A stretch of DNA of 64,000 nt from CAZUMW01 sp964621615 (GCA_964621615.1 CAZUMW010000012.1:1-64000), one strand, 5' to 3'; positions 18,486 through 28,066 are shown, numbered from the stretch's first letter. Program-made: numbers and translations. Notes: generated from the letters alone by a model not told the origin.

Positions 18486-18911
18486 ATGAAAAAAACAGTC
18501 AAGAACAATCAGGGTTTTACCGTTCTAGAAGTTATCATAGCAATTACCGTGCTGACAGTCGGGCTGGTGAGCGCCGCCGCCATGCAGACGCACGCGATAG
18601 AGCAGAGCAGCTTTGCAAACCATCTGAGCTCCCGGGTTCGTGCGGGGCAGCGGCATATGGAAAACACGCTTATGCGAGTGCGCTCCGATGCCATGTTTTC
18701 AGGCGATGTGTCCGGCCTCTGGATAGAGCCGCCGGAGTATGCGATGGATCAGAACTACCGCACCCGGTTTCGCGCAACGCTGAATACCCCCGAGGAATGT
18801 CTTGCCACCGTTGAGGTTGATATTTCAAAGACAGGCTCCTTTGATGACGAACACAATGTTCTGCACTTCAGCATGATACGCACAAACCGCGAAGGATGGG
18901 ATCAGAATTAA
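18486..18911 (+). CDS. pilV: PilV-like minor pilin, cassette 1
   Basis: A PilV-family minor pilin with leader MKKTVKNNQG and mature start FTVLEVIIAITVLTVGLVS (Glu at +5). Family-typical text AAMQTHAIEQSSFAN follows. I chose the ATG at 18486 because AAAGGA lies about ten bases upstream; ATGs at 18468 and 18477 in the same frame would add up to six residues but lack a site. The product of about 141 residues is one of the initiator pilins. Its stop is followed one base later by the pilX start, so the pair is translationally coupled. The N-terminal half closely resembles the cassette 2 copy, while the C-terminal half differs more. Confidence 0.8.
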   Translation: MKKTVKNNQGFTVLEVIIAITVLTVGLVSAAAMQTHAIEQSSFANHLSSRVRAGQRHMENTLMRVRSDAMFSGDVSGLWIEPPEYAMDQNYRTRFRATLNTPEECLATVEVDISKTGSFDDEHNVLHFSMIRTNREGWDQN

Positions 18912-18912
18912 T

Positions 18913-19644
18913 ATGAGCACACATATCTCCCGGAGGAAGCCGGATGTGAAAAAGGCTATGGGCGTTGCACATAATGATCGCGGCCTGGTGCTGGTGCTGA
19001 GCATGTTTATGCTTGCGCTGCTGACCATGATCGGCATGGCTTCAATGATGACGACGACCACCGAAGTGGAAATCGCCGGCAATGAGCGCAGCTACATGCA
19101 GTCCTATTACAATGCCCAGACCGGCCTGCACCTTGCCTCTCACGTGGTCCGCGATGTCGGCGGCATGGAGGGTGTCGCCCTCACCGATTACGGCGACAAT
19201 GAAAGCACCCTGATAACCACGGTGAATCCCTTTTTTATGGCCGAAGATGAAGAGGCAAGACGGTTCAAGTACGGCGGCGGGATTCTGGCGGCGCTGGGGA
19301 TTCCCAAGCCCGACCGCCTCAGTGAATATTCCGCAAAATATGCGCGGATAAATGTGGACAATCAGACCGATTCGTTTGATCCGCTGCAGTTCGGCGCCGG
19401 AAGCCCGACTGCTGAGATGCATGATATAGAGTTTCGCTCTGCACATGTGGGCGCTGCCGACGTTGACCCGCTCGGCGCCTATACGCCAGGCGGCGAGGGT
19501 GCTGAATTCGGCGCAGGCTACGGCGGGAGGGGCTCCACCGGTCGCTGCATGGTGCTGGAGATACAAAGCCACGGGTTTCATCCGGCAAATCCGGGCCGCA
19601 GCGTGCGAAATATTGTCGGCTATAAGCTTGTTATCGACCGATGA
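18913..19644 (+). CDS. pilX: PilX-like minor pilin, cassette 1
   Basis: This 243-residue protein has a single hydrophobic N-terminal segment (DRGLVLVLSMFMLALLTMIG) followed by MASMMTTTTEVEIAGNERSYMQ and an AQTGL motif. This matches the PilX_N signature (hydrophobic helix, then EI-AGNE, then A-x-x-GL). Like many PilX/GspK proteins it lacks the Glu at +5. The rest is a globular, Gly/Asp-rich domain with an EFGAGYGG motif shared with cassette 2. PilX links minor pilins to PilY1 at the tip. It starts one base after pilV and ends 43 bases before pilY1. Confidence 0.78.
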   Translation: MSTHISRRKPDVKKAMGVAHNDRGLVLVLSMFMLALLTMIGMASMMTTTTEVEIAGNERSYMQSYYNAQTGLHLASHVVRDVGGMEGVALTDYGDNESTLITTVNPFFMAEDEEARRFKYGGGILAALGIPKPDRLSEYSAKYARINVDNQTDSFDPLQFGAGSPTAEMHDIEFRSAHVGAADVDPLGAYTPGGEGAEFGAGYGGRGSTGRCMVLEIQSHGFHPANPGRSVRNIVGYKLVIDR

Positions 19645-19687
19645 GCTCTATTAACTTTTAATACTATACGGAAGTGGAGGTATCGGT

Positions 19688-22600
19688 ATGCGGCAGATAG
19701 CGAAAACCGCTTCTCTGGTGGTGTACGCCGCTTTGTTTTTTCTGTCAACGGCAGGACATGAATACGCACGTGCAGGGACCCCTGCAGTCCCGCAGCTTGA
19801 GGACTATAACCACCCTCCGCTTTTTCAAACCACGGCCATCGCCCCCAATATAATGGTGATTCTTGACAATTCGGGCAGTATGAACTGGTGTGTGTACGGC
19901 ACGTATCCCTATCCCTATGATATGTCCGAAGTCACCGACGAGCCCTATGCCGGTGCCGGTGCCCCGAAGCTGCCCACGGAGCTGAGCTGCCGCGTGCAGC
20001 AGGAATCTGACTGCGGCGAGGAGGACGATGATGAAAATGCCTATGTGCCGTATATAGATCTAGAGCTTGGCCGTAAGTGGTGCGGGCTGCGGTTCAGCGG
20101 CGTGCAGGTGCCGCAGGGTGCCGAGATAACCAATGCCTATATTGAGTTTACCGCCTCTGAAACCACCGGAAACGATGGTACGAAGGCGGTAACAATAATT
20201 TACGGGGAAAAACCCGAAGGCACACCGTCACAGCAGTTCAGCAATGCCGAGGAGGACATTTCAGACAGGGAGCGTACCGACACCTCTGTCGAGTGGGAGA
20301 TAACCGATGCCTGGTACGGGCCAAGCTGGTGGGGATATCACCGGTACAGAACGAATTCTGAAACAGATGCCGATCATGATGTCAAAGATATCGTAAGCGA
20401 AATCACCAGCCATGAAGAATGGAATGAAGGCGATCCGATGACGTTTATTTTTAAAAACGAATCCGGCTGCCGGCGCGCATTTCCCCATAGGCCCTATGGC
20501 GGGTATGGACAGGACCGCCGCCCCCGGCTGGTTATTGAATATCTGAGCGGATCGGGGAGCCCGAAATCCTATTTCGGCTACTTTTTGCCGGACCGGCAGT
20601 ATACCTATGTCGGCGATCCCACTACAGAGGATGAAGACGGGTACTTTAAGGCAGACCCCAACGGCAAGTGGAGCGGCAACTGGCTCAACTGGATGTGCAT
20701 GCGGCGGCTGGATGTGCTGCGGCTTGTGCTGGTTGGGGGCAAAGCCGATGCCCGTAACCACGACGGGGAGACCATACTCGAGGGGACCGATCCGGAAGAG
20801 TCCTGGACCGGCTGGTACCGGGAATTTGATGCCTCTCAGGCCACATCACCTGATCCGCTTACCCCCTATGGAAGCACATACCGCTATTATGCCGTCGACG
20901 GCGGTGTGAATCCTGAAAAGGGATATCTGCTGGTACATAAGGATGATAATATCCGCCTTTACAGCGCCGACTACAAATATGCCATAAGGGTTTTGCGTAA
21001 GGAAAGCGAAGAGCCCCCCGGCTCGACCTTTTTTCGCGACAACGAGGTGTCCGGCGTGCTGCAGAAAGTTGGCGACAAGGCACGATGGGGCAACATGTGG
21101 TTTTACCGCTCGGGAGACGGCGGGGGAGTGCAGAATCCCATCGGAACCGATATCGAAACAATGGTTGATTCCATGGAGGAGGTCAAATGCGAAACCCCGA
21201 CCCCTCTTGGGGAAACCTATTACTGCGCCATGCGCTACTTCATGGAGGATTGCAGCGAGCACCATCTGTTTAACGACTGCAACGGATGGTATGACGATTT
21301 TGATGTTTTTAAAGAAGACAGGGGAGGATCGACCGATCCGTACAAATACGACGGCTACACTGTTGAGGATGCATGGTGCGCCGGCAGCTATGTGCTGTAT
21401 CTGACTGATGGGGCGCCGACCGATGACGAGTTCGGCCATAGCAACACCGATCTTCCTCCGGCAAACACCGACGAGGATAGTCATGAAACGGACCGGCATT
21501 ACAACGGCGGCGGCAGCGACCGTCTTGATGATCTTGCCTATTATGCGCGCATACATGATATGCGGGATGATATCCCCGGGGAGCAGAATTTGTTGCTTTA
21601 TGTGGTGTATGCCTTCGGCAACGACGATAACGCCCGCCTGCTGCTCAACGATGCGGCCATAAACGGCGGTTTTGTGGATATCGACGGCGACAACAAGCCC
21701 GATTCGCTGGGAGATCCGCGCGGCGGCGGCTGGTCCGATCTCGGCACCAACGAGGAGTGGGACGCCGACATGGACAACTCTCCTGATACCTATTTCGAGG
21801 CGCCTGACGGCGCTCAGCTCGAGCAGGAGCTGCTTGATGCGATTTATGCCATCATAAACCGCGCATCATCGGCAAGCGCAGTGTCGGTGCTGGCAACCCG
21901 CGGCGAGGGCGAGGGCAGCATCGTGCAGGCCTATTATCGCCCCTCTGTCGGATCAATTAACCAGATCGACTGGGCTGGCTATATCCAGTCGCTGTGGGTG
22001 GACCGCTACGGCAATATCCGGGAGGACACCAATCAGAATAAGCGGCTCGATCTTGCAGATGACAACATTATAAAGTTCATGCTCGATAATGAAACGCGTG
22101 AGCCGGTTGTGCAAATCTATGACACTGATGCGGGCAGCCCCTACCAGACAACCTCTCCGAGCGGCACAAAAGCGCTGGAAGATATCAATGCGCTGTGGAA
22201 GGGCGGGGAGAAGCTCGCACAGCGGGAGGCCGCCACCAGAAGGGTGTTTACCTCTGTGGGGGCCAGCTCCCATCTGACCGGCTTTGCCCGGGACAACGCG
22301 ACGCTGATCGGCCCGTACCTGGGGGTTAACGACAGCGAGTGCGATGATGATCTGTCATATCTGGGCTCGACATATGATGACCGGGTAAATAACCTTATCT
22401 GTTTTACGCGCGGCGAAGATCCCGACAGCTCCTCGTGTTACAGCGGAAGCTATATGCTGCGGCGCCGCACCGATGATGACGGCAATATCTGGAAGCTGGG
22501 CGATATTGTCAACTCCACGCCCGCGACGGTGCAGGAGCCCATGGATGCCTACGGCTCGATTTATCGCGACCAGTCCTATGTTGAGTATTACCGCGCCTAC

Positions 22601-24244
22601 AGCGGTCGGGAAACCGTGGTCTATGTGGGGGCTAATGACGGCATGCTGCATGCCTTTACCGGCGGCTGGTACAACTCGGACAATCAGAGCTTTCACAATG
22701 TGTATGATGTCTCCGGCTATCTGTCCGATATCCCGGATGCTGTTGTGGGCAATATCGACATAGGCGAAGAGATGTGGGCCTACATTCCAAAAAATCTGCT
22801 GCCGCACCTTAAATGGCTCGCAAGCACCGATTACGACAAAAACGACCATATCGATTTTGTTGATCTTTCCCCGAAGGTGGTCGATGCCCGGGTGTTTTCT
22901 GAAAGCGATAAGCACCCCAACGGCTGGGGCACGGTGCTGATCGGCGGTATGAATATGGGCGGCGGCGAAATACAGGCCAACGGGCAGATATTCGGCTCAA
23001 CGTATTTTGCGATCGATATTACCAACCCGCGAGATCCCGAGCTCATGTGGGAGCTCGATCCTGCGCAGTTTTCACACCTGGGCTACACCACCAATCAGCC
23101 CGGGGTGCTGAGCGTCGGAAATACCTACAGCAGCGGCAGCTGGTCAGGAGGGCAGTGGATGCTCGTACTGGGCTCGGGCCCTACCGATTATGACGGTGAA
23201 AGCTCCCAGTCGGGGCACCTGTATATTATCGACCTTGCAACCGGTGCAAAGCTCAGAGATATAACGGCTTCGCCCGGTGTAAACTCCTATCTGAACACCC
23301 CGGTCGGCCTTGACAAGGGCATGAACTACAATGTGGACGGCATTTATTATGCGGTAAACTATGAGGACAGCGGCTGGAAATCAATGATCCAGAAGCTGAC
23401 CATACCGCAAAACGGCACCGAGTTCAGCTCGGCAAGCACCGATTATGACACCACCGTCAGCAACTGGTATATGCACGCGATTCTTGAGCCGCAGTGGAAG
23501 CCGATTACCGCCCCCTTTACATTGAGCGTCGATAAAAAGGATAATGTCTGGGTATACGGGGGAACCGGAAAGTTCATGAGCTGGGATGACAAGACAAACA
23601 TGGACCAGCAGTATCTGTTCGGCTTTAAGGACCCATTTTTTAATTATGACGCCGATAACCGCACAAACTGCTATCATGATTTCGGGAAGACCTGTGCTGC
23701 CGATTCCGCCCGTCTGTATGATGCCGGCCAGTATGAGGTATTTGAGGACCATGTCGACGGGCTGGGCGGCTCAGGCAATACCTTTAACGATCTGCTGCAG
23801 GAGGCGCGCGATGCGGCACATGACGGCTGGTACCGGGAGCTGTGCGCAGGGTCGATAGACGCAACAGGCGACTGCCTCGGTGCGGGATCGCCGTCGGAGC
23901 GGATGCTTAAAAAGGCCTCCATTATCGGTGGCCTGCTGTTGATCCCCACATTTGCGCCCAATTCCGATCCCTGCGGCTGCGGGGGTAATTCCCGTGCGTT
24001 TGCCCTGTATTATGAAACCGGCACCGCCTACCGAAAAAGTGTTGTCGGTCAGGATGGAAGCCGGATACTTGACACAGTACCGCTGGGCGAGGGAATGATA
24101 TCAAGTATGGGTATCCATGTGGGACATGAGGAGGGCGGCACCGGCTACGTGCAGCGCGGCCCCGGCCTTATCCAGGAAATCCCGTTCACGCCGCCGTTTT
24201 CCATAAAAAGCGGCCCGTTTCTTTTCTGGCAGGAGGATGAATGA
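19688..24244 (+). CDS. pilY1: PilY1-like pilus-tip adhesin/sensor with VWA motif, cassette 1
   Basis: This 1518-residue protein has a signal peptide (about 1-31). VMVILDNSGSMN-like text contains a MIDAS motif (D60, S62, S64), and the later LYLTDGAPTDD supplies another VWA metal-site element. Between them sits a beta-sandwich insertion (about 100-300; RKWCGLRFSGVQVPQGAEI) like that of DNRLRE/carbohydrate-binding-type domains. The C-terminal half is the PilY1 beta-propeller, with motifs ETVVYVGANDGMLHAF, FAIDITNPRDPELMW and GHLYIIDLATGAKL. A 9-residue calcium loop D1048-Y-D-K-N-D-H-I-D1056 matches the PilY1 calcium site. The family caps the type IV pilus, senses surfaces and adheres. The ATG has a GTGGAGG site. 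It overlaps the next gene by four bases. Confidence 0.88.
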   Translation: MRQIAKTASLVVYAALFFLSTAGHEYARAGTPAVPQLEDYNHPPLFQTTAIAPNIMVILDNSGSMNWCVYGTYPYPYDMSEVTDEPYAGAGAPKLPTELSCRVQQESDCGEEDDDENAYVPYIDLELGRKWCGLRFSGVQVPQGAEITNAYIEFTASETTGNDGTKAVTIIYGEKPEGTPSQQFSNAEEDISDRERTDTSVEWEITDAWYGPSWWGYHRYRTNSETDADHDVKDIVSEITSHEEWNEGDPMTFIFKNESGCRRAFPHRPYGGYGQDRRPRLVIEYLSGSGSPKSYFGYFLPDRQYTYVGDPTTEDEDGYFKADPNGKWSGNWLNWMCMRRLDVLRLVLVGGKADARNHDGETILEGTDPEESWTGWYREFDASQATSPDPLTPYGSTYRYYAVDGGVNPEKGYLLVHKDDNIRLYSADYKYAIRVLRKESEEPPGSTFFRDNEVSGVLQKVGDKARWGNMWFYRSGDGGGVQNPIGTDIETMVDSMEEVKCETPTPLGETYYCAMRYFMEDCSEHHLFNDCNGWYDDFDVFKEDRGGSTDPYKYDGYTVEDAWCAGSYVLYLTDGAPTDDEFGHSNTDLPPANTDEDSHETDRHYNGGGSDRLDDLAYYARIHDMRDDIPGEQNLLLYVVYAFGNDDNARLLLNDAAINGGFVDIDGDNKPDSLGDPRGGGWSDLGTNEEWDADMDNSPDTYFEAPDGAQLEQELLDAIYAIINRASSASAVSVLATRGEGEGSIVQAYYRPSVGSINQIDWAGYIQSLWVDRYGNIREDTNQNKRLDLADDNIIKFMLDNETREPVVQIYDTDAGSPYQTTSPSGTKALEDINALWKGGEKLAQREAATRRVFTSVGASSHLTGFARDNATLIGPYLGVNDSECDDDLSYLGSTYDDRVNNLICFTRGEDPDSSSCYSGSYMLRRRTDDDGNIWKLGDIVNSTPATVQEPMDAYGSIYRDQSYVEYYRAYSGRETVVYVGANDGMLHAFTGGWYNSDNQSFHNVYDVSGYLSDIPDAVVGNIDIGEEMWAYIPKNLLPHLKWLASTDYDKNDHIDFVDLSPKVVDARVFSESDKHPNGWGTVLIGGMNMGGGEIQANGQIFGSTYFAIDITNPRDPELMWELDPAQFSHLGYTTNQPGVLSVGNTYSSGSWSGGQWMLVLGSGPTDYDGESSQSGHLYIIDLATGAKLRDITASPGVNSYLNTPVGLDKGMNYNVDGIYYAVNYEDSGWKSMIQKLTIPQNGTEFSSASTDYDTTVSNWYMHAILEPQWKPITAPFTLSVDKKDNVWVYGGTGKFMSWDDKTNMDQQYLFGFKDPFFNYDADNRTNCYHDFGKTCAADSARLYDAGQYEVFEDHVDGLGGSGNTFNDLLQEARDAAHDGWYRELCAGSIDATGDCLGAGSPSERMLKKASIIGGLLLIPTFAPNSDPCGCGGNSRAFALYYETGTAYRKSVVGQDGSRILDTVPLGEGMISSMGIHVGHEEGGTGYVQRGPGLIQEIPFTPPFSIKSGPFLFWQEDE

Positions 24245-24654
24245 TGCTGAAAAAAACAAAAAAAAGCTATAGCACATTTTTGTTCTTCTTGGTTTTTATT
24301 ATTGCGCTTGCAGCATACAGCGCTGCAGCAGCAGCTGATTTAGACACGGTCACCCTTACCAGGCCCGGGGATGCGGTTGTGGTGGATAAGGCGCCCAACG
24401 GCATCTTTATAAAAGACAGAAACTCCCCCCCGCTTACCTTCCTGCTTGTGACCGGTTCCTCGACGATCCGGGGACCCGAGGGTAAGCCGCTTTCCTTTAA
24501 AAACCTGCCGATTCCCTGCAGGGCTTCCGTGGTGTCGCGCCGGTATAAAAACAAACATTTTCCCGTACTGGTTACCCTGGATGTGCAGCATTACGGCAGA
24601 AATGCACAAAAGGGTTTCACCATGAAGGAAAAATTCAGGTACCGCCCTCATTAG
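24241..24654 (+). CDS. Small secreted protein coupled to PilY1 of cassette 1
   Basis: This 137-residue protein overlaps the pilY1 stop (ATGA) and has an AGGAGG site inside pilY1. It has a lysine-rich N-terminus and a hydrophobic signal segment (STFLFFLVFIIALAAYSA) with likely cleavage near AAAAA-D. The mature part of about 100 residues is predicted to be all beta (TVTLTRPGDAVVVDKAPN, PLTFLLVTGSSTI, HFPVLVTLDVQHYG) with a very basic C-terminus. I do not recognise the family. Its coupling to pilY1 suggests a periplasmic partner or chaperone for PilY1, which is inference. Cassette 2 has no counterpart. Confidence 0.7.
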   Translation: MMLKKTKKSYSTFLFFLVFIIALAAYSAAAAADLDTVTLTRPGDAVVVDKAPNGIFIKDRNSPPLTFLLVTGSSTIRGPEGKPLSFKNLPIPCRASVVSRRYKNKHFPVLVTLDVQHYGRNAQKGFTMKEKFRYRPH

Positions 24655-24937
24655 CGGTTCAGCGTTACCCTGCAAAAAAACTTTCCGGGTCTAATTAATT
24701 GGCCCCATACCTCAGCGGTTTGTTCCGTATCGCGTTTATCTAGACCTGATTTGAGCTGTTTTACCGCATCTCAGGCCTCAATATTGTTGTTTCGCTCATC
24801 CGCAAAAGCGGTTCATAAAAAATATTATTTGGGCAAAACAGTTTGCATGCTGAATAATTTATGCCTGGGCTACACTTTTCTACATGGACGCCGATACGTT
24901 TTTGTATGGATATCAGATCGGGATTCTATAAGTTATA

Positions 24938-27184
24938 GTGAATATTGATACGTCCTCACAAAAGACGGCATGGATTATGGGACACGATAAAGCGTCAGAA
25001 GCAGGATGGTATTACCATCTGGTTTTGAAGGTTTCCGGTTGTACCGGTGCAGCCGTTTTGTTTATTATAGCACCGTATGTAAGGCCTCTTTGCTCGCAAG
25101 GGCTGTGGTTTGAGTTAACCTGCCTAGTTATCGGTATACTTATACTTCTTATTTCAATACCCGAACGCGTCGCCAGAGTTATTGCCGCGTTGCTTGCCGC
25201 TTTTAACATAACCTCCAAAACATGCTCCCGTGAAACAAAACACTATACTGCAACGCCGGTGCATACCAATACCCCCCGGCAGCACTGGCCATCCCTGACC
25301 GCAATCGCTGCTTTTTATACCGAGCCCTGGGAGGTGCTTTCCATGACGCTTGATAGTTTGCGGGCTGCTCGCGACCGGTACAGCGCCGCAACCGGGCGGG
25401 AATCAGCCAATATCATTGTATGTGATGACGGTTTAATGGAGCTTGCAGACAATGACCTGAAAGGTTTTGAAGAACAAATAAACAAAAAGCACTGCAAGGA
25501 ACTTACTGAGCGAGAAAAAGAATTCTGTTCCCGAATGGCGTATTATCGGCGATACCGCATTCCGGTTATCGCTCGTCCACGACATAACACGCACTGTGAG
25601 TGGGGCACATTTGTGCGGAGAGGCCTTTTTAAAAAGGCGGGTAATTTAAATCACGGAATAGATTTGACAAGAAATTTTGAGCACTATAATAAATACTTCC
25701 ATGATACAAATGCGGCCCTGAAAAGGGCTCGGCATGTATGCGTAACTTCTCGTGATACTGGCGGCCAGGAAAATGTGGTTCCGCTTTTTTCAGATACAGC
25801 TGTGCTCAACGAGGATGCGCTTTGGCTTGGTGATGTGCTTTTTTTTGCCGACAAATACACCATTGCCTCGCTCAACGGATTTACCCGCGCAATGCCGGAA
25901 TTTATTGAGTATGAAAATCTGGGTTTTTTGCAGATGGGGCTGTACAGCAATAATGAAGATAAAAATTATTTTACTCGTGCGGTGTCTTTTGGAACGAAAA
26001 CTATGTGGAAATATAGCGGGTCGCTTGATGCCCATTCGGGTTTTCCGCGATTTTGTGGGCACAGCGGCTTTGTCCGTACCGATGCGCTGATTGCTGCAGG
26101 AGGGTTTGATGAAAGCTATGTGTCGGAGGACACTGAACTGTCATTGAGAATTGCGCTGACGATAAATCCAAAAAGCGGGAAAAGGTATTATGGCAAATTT
26201 GCTAATTATCGCTTTTTTTGTTTTGAAGAGCTCATCGAAATGGAAGGCTCCATTCTGCAAAACTTACAAAAAAAATATACCATAACCGATGATATGATCA
26301 CCAATGTAATGAAAAAACCCCTGCGGGAAGTTATCGATAGCGCGAATATATGGGGGGTAAGAAAAAGTCTGCTTCTGCGCCTGGCCGGGCACAAGGAGTG
26401 CCTTTCCCGTAAACAGGCTTTGGCATTTCTTATTCATAAAGAGGAGCAGTCCCGTTTTAGTAAAGGGGTTCCTGAAGGGTTTAACGCTGAAATAGTGCGG
26501 AGTATGAAATTTACTCACGGAGATGCTGAACTCGTTATAAATCCGGTGTCCTTCTGGATGAAAAAAGGCGTTTTTGCCCCGACTGCAAAACGGTATTTAT
26601 CTGCAGCCTGTATCCCCTGGCATGCAAAGGCCCATCTAATTATACGGTATCTTACGCGAGGGATTGCTCTGATATATGTTGTGTGCCTGCTGTTGCTGGG
26701 AATACTTTTTGCCGCGTTTGGCGTTGATTTTTTTTACCGGGCACAATTTTTTCCTTTAATGATACTTGAAGTGGTTTTGTTGAGTGCCGGTGCGGCGGCC
26801 AGTTTTTTGTATGCACTGCGTGTGTTCAAGGAAGAGCGCCTTAGTGTTATTGAAGCTGTATGTGATTACTGTATGCGGAGCCAGATATTATGGGGGCTTC
26901 AGCAGTTTTTGTTGTTCAGCTCAGTTCGGTTTTTGCTTGGGCGCGCGAGGTACTTTGATGCCACCCCGGTTTTTCGAGGCAAAACCGGTTTTTTTCGCTA
27001 TATGGATAGAATAGTTTCGCTGAGAAAAAATGTTTTTTGCTTTGCCGCTGTTTTGGGAGGTCTTTACCTGATATCGCATATCATGCACGCTGAGATAACA
27101 CTCTTGACAATTATTCTGCTTTACCCTGTACTGCTTTCATGCATAATTACCGTTATGTATCCATTCATAATGGAGCCGCATTAG
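24938..27184 (+). CDS. Membrane GT2 glycosyltransferase (processive synthase-like)
   Basis: This 748-residue protein has two N-terminal membrane segments and a cytoplasmic GT2 domain, with membrane segments again at the C-terminus. GT2 motifs are IIVCDDG, KKAGNLNHG, LGFLQMG and YVSEDTELSLRI (the ED general-base motif). A SQILWGLQQ replaces the usual QxxRW. This is the plan of chitin/hyaluronan/cellulose-type synthases, which polymerise sugars and export the chain. The motifs are atypical, so the product is unknown. The GTG at 24938 gives the longest frame; the ATG at 24977 is also possible, and neither has a strong site. By eye it is richer in A+T than the flanking pilin genes. It sits alone between the two pilin cassettes and ends at a good terminator, which suggests a separate unit or an insertion. 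Confidence 0.72.
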   Translation: MNIDTSSQKTAWIMGHDKASEAGWYYHLVLKVSGCTGAAVLFIIAPYVRPLCSQGLWFELTCLVIGILILLISIPERVARVIAALLAAFNITSKTCSRETKHYTATPVHTNTPRQHWPSLTAIAAFYTEPWEVLSMTLDSLRAARDRYSAATGRESANIIVCDDGLMELADNDLKGFEEQINKKHCKELTEREKEFCSRMAYYRRYRIPVIARPRHNTHCEWGTFVRRGLFKKAGNLNHGIDLTRNFEHYNKYFHDTNAALKRARHVCVTSRDTGGQENVVPLFSDTAVLNEDALWLGDVLFFADKYTIASLNGFTRAMPEFIEYENLGFLQMGLYSNNEDKNYFTRAVSFGTKTMWKYSGSLDAHSGFPRFCGHSGFVRTDALIAAGGFDESYVSEDTELSLRIALTINPKSGKRYYGKFANYRFFCFEELIEMEGSILQNLQKKYTITDDMITNVMKKPLREVIDSANIWGVRKSLLLRLAGHKECLSRKQALAFLIHKEEQSRFSKGVPEGFNAEIVRSMKFTHGDAELVINPVSFWMKKGVFAPTAKRYLSAACIPWHAKAHLIIRYLTRGIALIYVVCLLLLGILFAAFGVDFFYRAQFFPLMILEVVLLSAGAAASFLYALRVFKEERLSVIEAVCDYCMRSQILWGLQQFLLFSSVRFLLGRARYFDATPVFRGKTGFFRYMDRIVSLRKNVFCFAAVLGGLYLISHIMHAEITLLTIILLYPVLLSCIITVMYPFIMEPH

Positions 27185-27186
27185 TG

Positions 27187-27209
27187 CACTTCCCTGAAGT
27201 GAATTTTTT
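27187..27209 (+). terminator. Intrinsic terminator after the GT2 gene
   Basis: CACTTC (27187-27192) pairs with GAAGTG (27196-27201) around a CCT loop. AA and six Ts (27204-27209) follow. It starts three bases after the stop codon. This cleanly separates the GT2 gene from cassette 2. Confidence 0.75.
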
Positions 27210-27258
27210 CTGGATCATATAGCTCAAATCCTTAAAAAGTGATAATGTGATGCTAATT

Positions 27259-27293
27259 TGCACCATAAGCTTCATTTGAAGCAATGGTATGCA
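27259..27293 (+). promoter_or_regulatory. Composite hairpin in the leader of pilin cassette 2
   Basis: Three stacked arms pair in order: TGCACCAT with ATGG..TGCA on the outside, and GCTTCA (27269-27274) with TGAAGC (27277-27282) on the inside. The symmetry also makes it a possible operator. It lies about 265 bases upstream of fimT and has no U-tract. Confidence 0.4.
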
Positions 27294-27559
27294 ATAGGTA
27301 AACATAAAAAGATTCATTATACTCTTACTGCTTGCGCGAAACCCGCCTGAGTTTTTTAAAACCGTCGAAGACTAATTACCTATGAATAAATATAAAAAAA
27401 ATTTATTTAGTATTAAAAAATTTTATAGATCTATTTCTCGCTTCACTGTAGACCGTTTTAATTAAATTAAGTTATTTCGGTTGCTTACCGATATGCTGAG
27501 TAATGGCATATATTATGCAAATTGATCGATAAAACGGTTGTTATGTGAGGTAATACATT

Positions 27560-28066
27560 ATGTATGCAAACCGGCACCAAGGATTTTCGCTTATAGAGCT
27601 GATGGTTGTTCTTTCCCTGATCGGGGTGCTGAGCCTCGTGGGGGTTTTTAACTTTGTGACAGGCCTTCCGCAGTACCGGCTGAAACAGGCGGCGACCGAT
27701 CTGGTGGCAAAAGTGCGCAAGGCACAATCCGACGCAGTGAAGCGGAGCACCAGCGTATCAATTGTGTTTGATGAGGGTGAGCAGGCCTATTATGTTGATG
27801 GTGTCCGGTTTCCCGAATCCGGAACGCTCGCCGGCCACTACGGCTACGGCGTGAGCTACGGTACCGGCGGTTCAGATGCCTCTGATGCCGTTTCCTTTGA
27901 TTCAGGGGATGCGCGTCTGACGTTTTCCCTGCGCGGTGTCAGCACATCGGGGAACGGCTCAGTGTGCCTGGTGAACAAGGACGGAACGGTTCGTCGGGTC
28001 AGAATAAGTGCAGCAGGAGCTGCGCGGGTTGAAAAATGGACAGGCAGCGAATGGTGCACCCATTAG
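27560..28066 (+). CDS. fimT: FimT/GspH-like minor pseudopilin, cassette 2
   Basis: This 168-residue pseudopilin has leader MYANRHQG and mature start FSLIELMVVLSLIGVLSLV, with the normal Glu at +5. The sequence LPQYRLKQAATDLVAKVRKAQSDAVKRS closely parallels cassette 1 (LSQHRIKRAATELASNLRKAR). A beta-rich globular domain follows, ending in RVEKWTGSEW. It should join the minor-pilin initiation complex. The ATG has a GAGG site nine bases upstream. pilW follows after 46 bases, so fimT-pilW-pilV-pilX-pilY1 looks like one operon here. Confidence 0.85.
   Translation: MYANRHQGFSLIELMVVLSLIGVLSLVGVFNFVTGLPQYRLKQAATDLVAKVRKAQSDAVKRSTSVSIVFDEGEQAYYVDGVRFPESGTLAGHYGYGVSYGTGGSDASDAVSFDSGDARLTFSLRGVSTSGNGSVCLVNKDGTVRRVRISAAGAARVEKWTGSEWCTH

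Larger units (their letters stand above)
27185..27559. other. Leader region of pilin cassette 2
   Basis: This 375-base gap holds the GT2 terminator and then a long composite hairpin (27259-27293). A very A+T-rich stretch (about 27380-27470) probably contains the cassette 2 promoter, but no clean -35/-10 pair is visible. The fimT ribosome site GTGAGG lies at 27545-27550. Confidence 0.5.
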
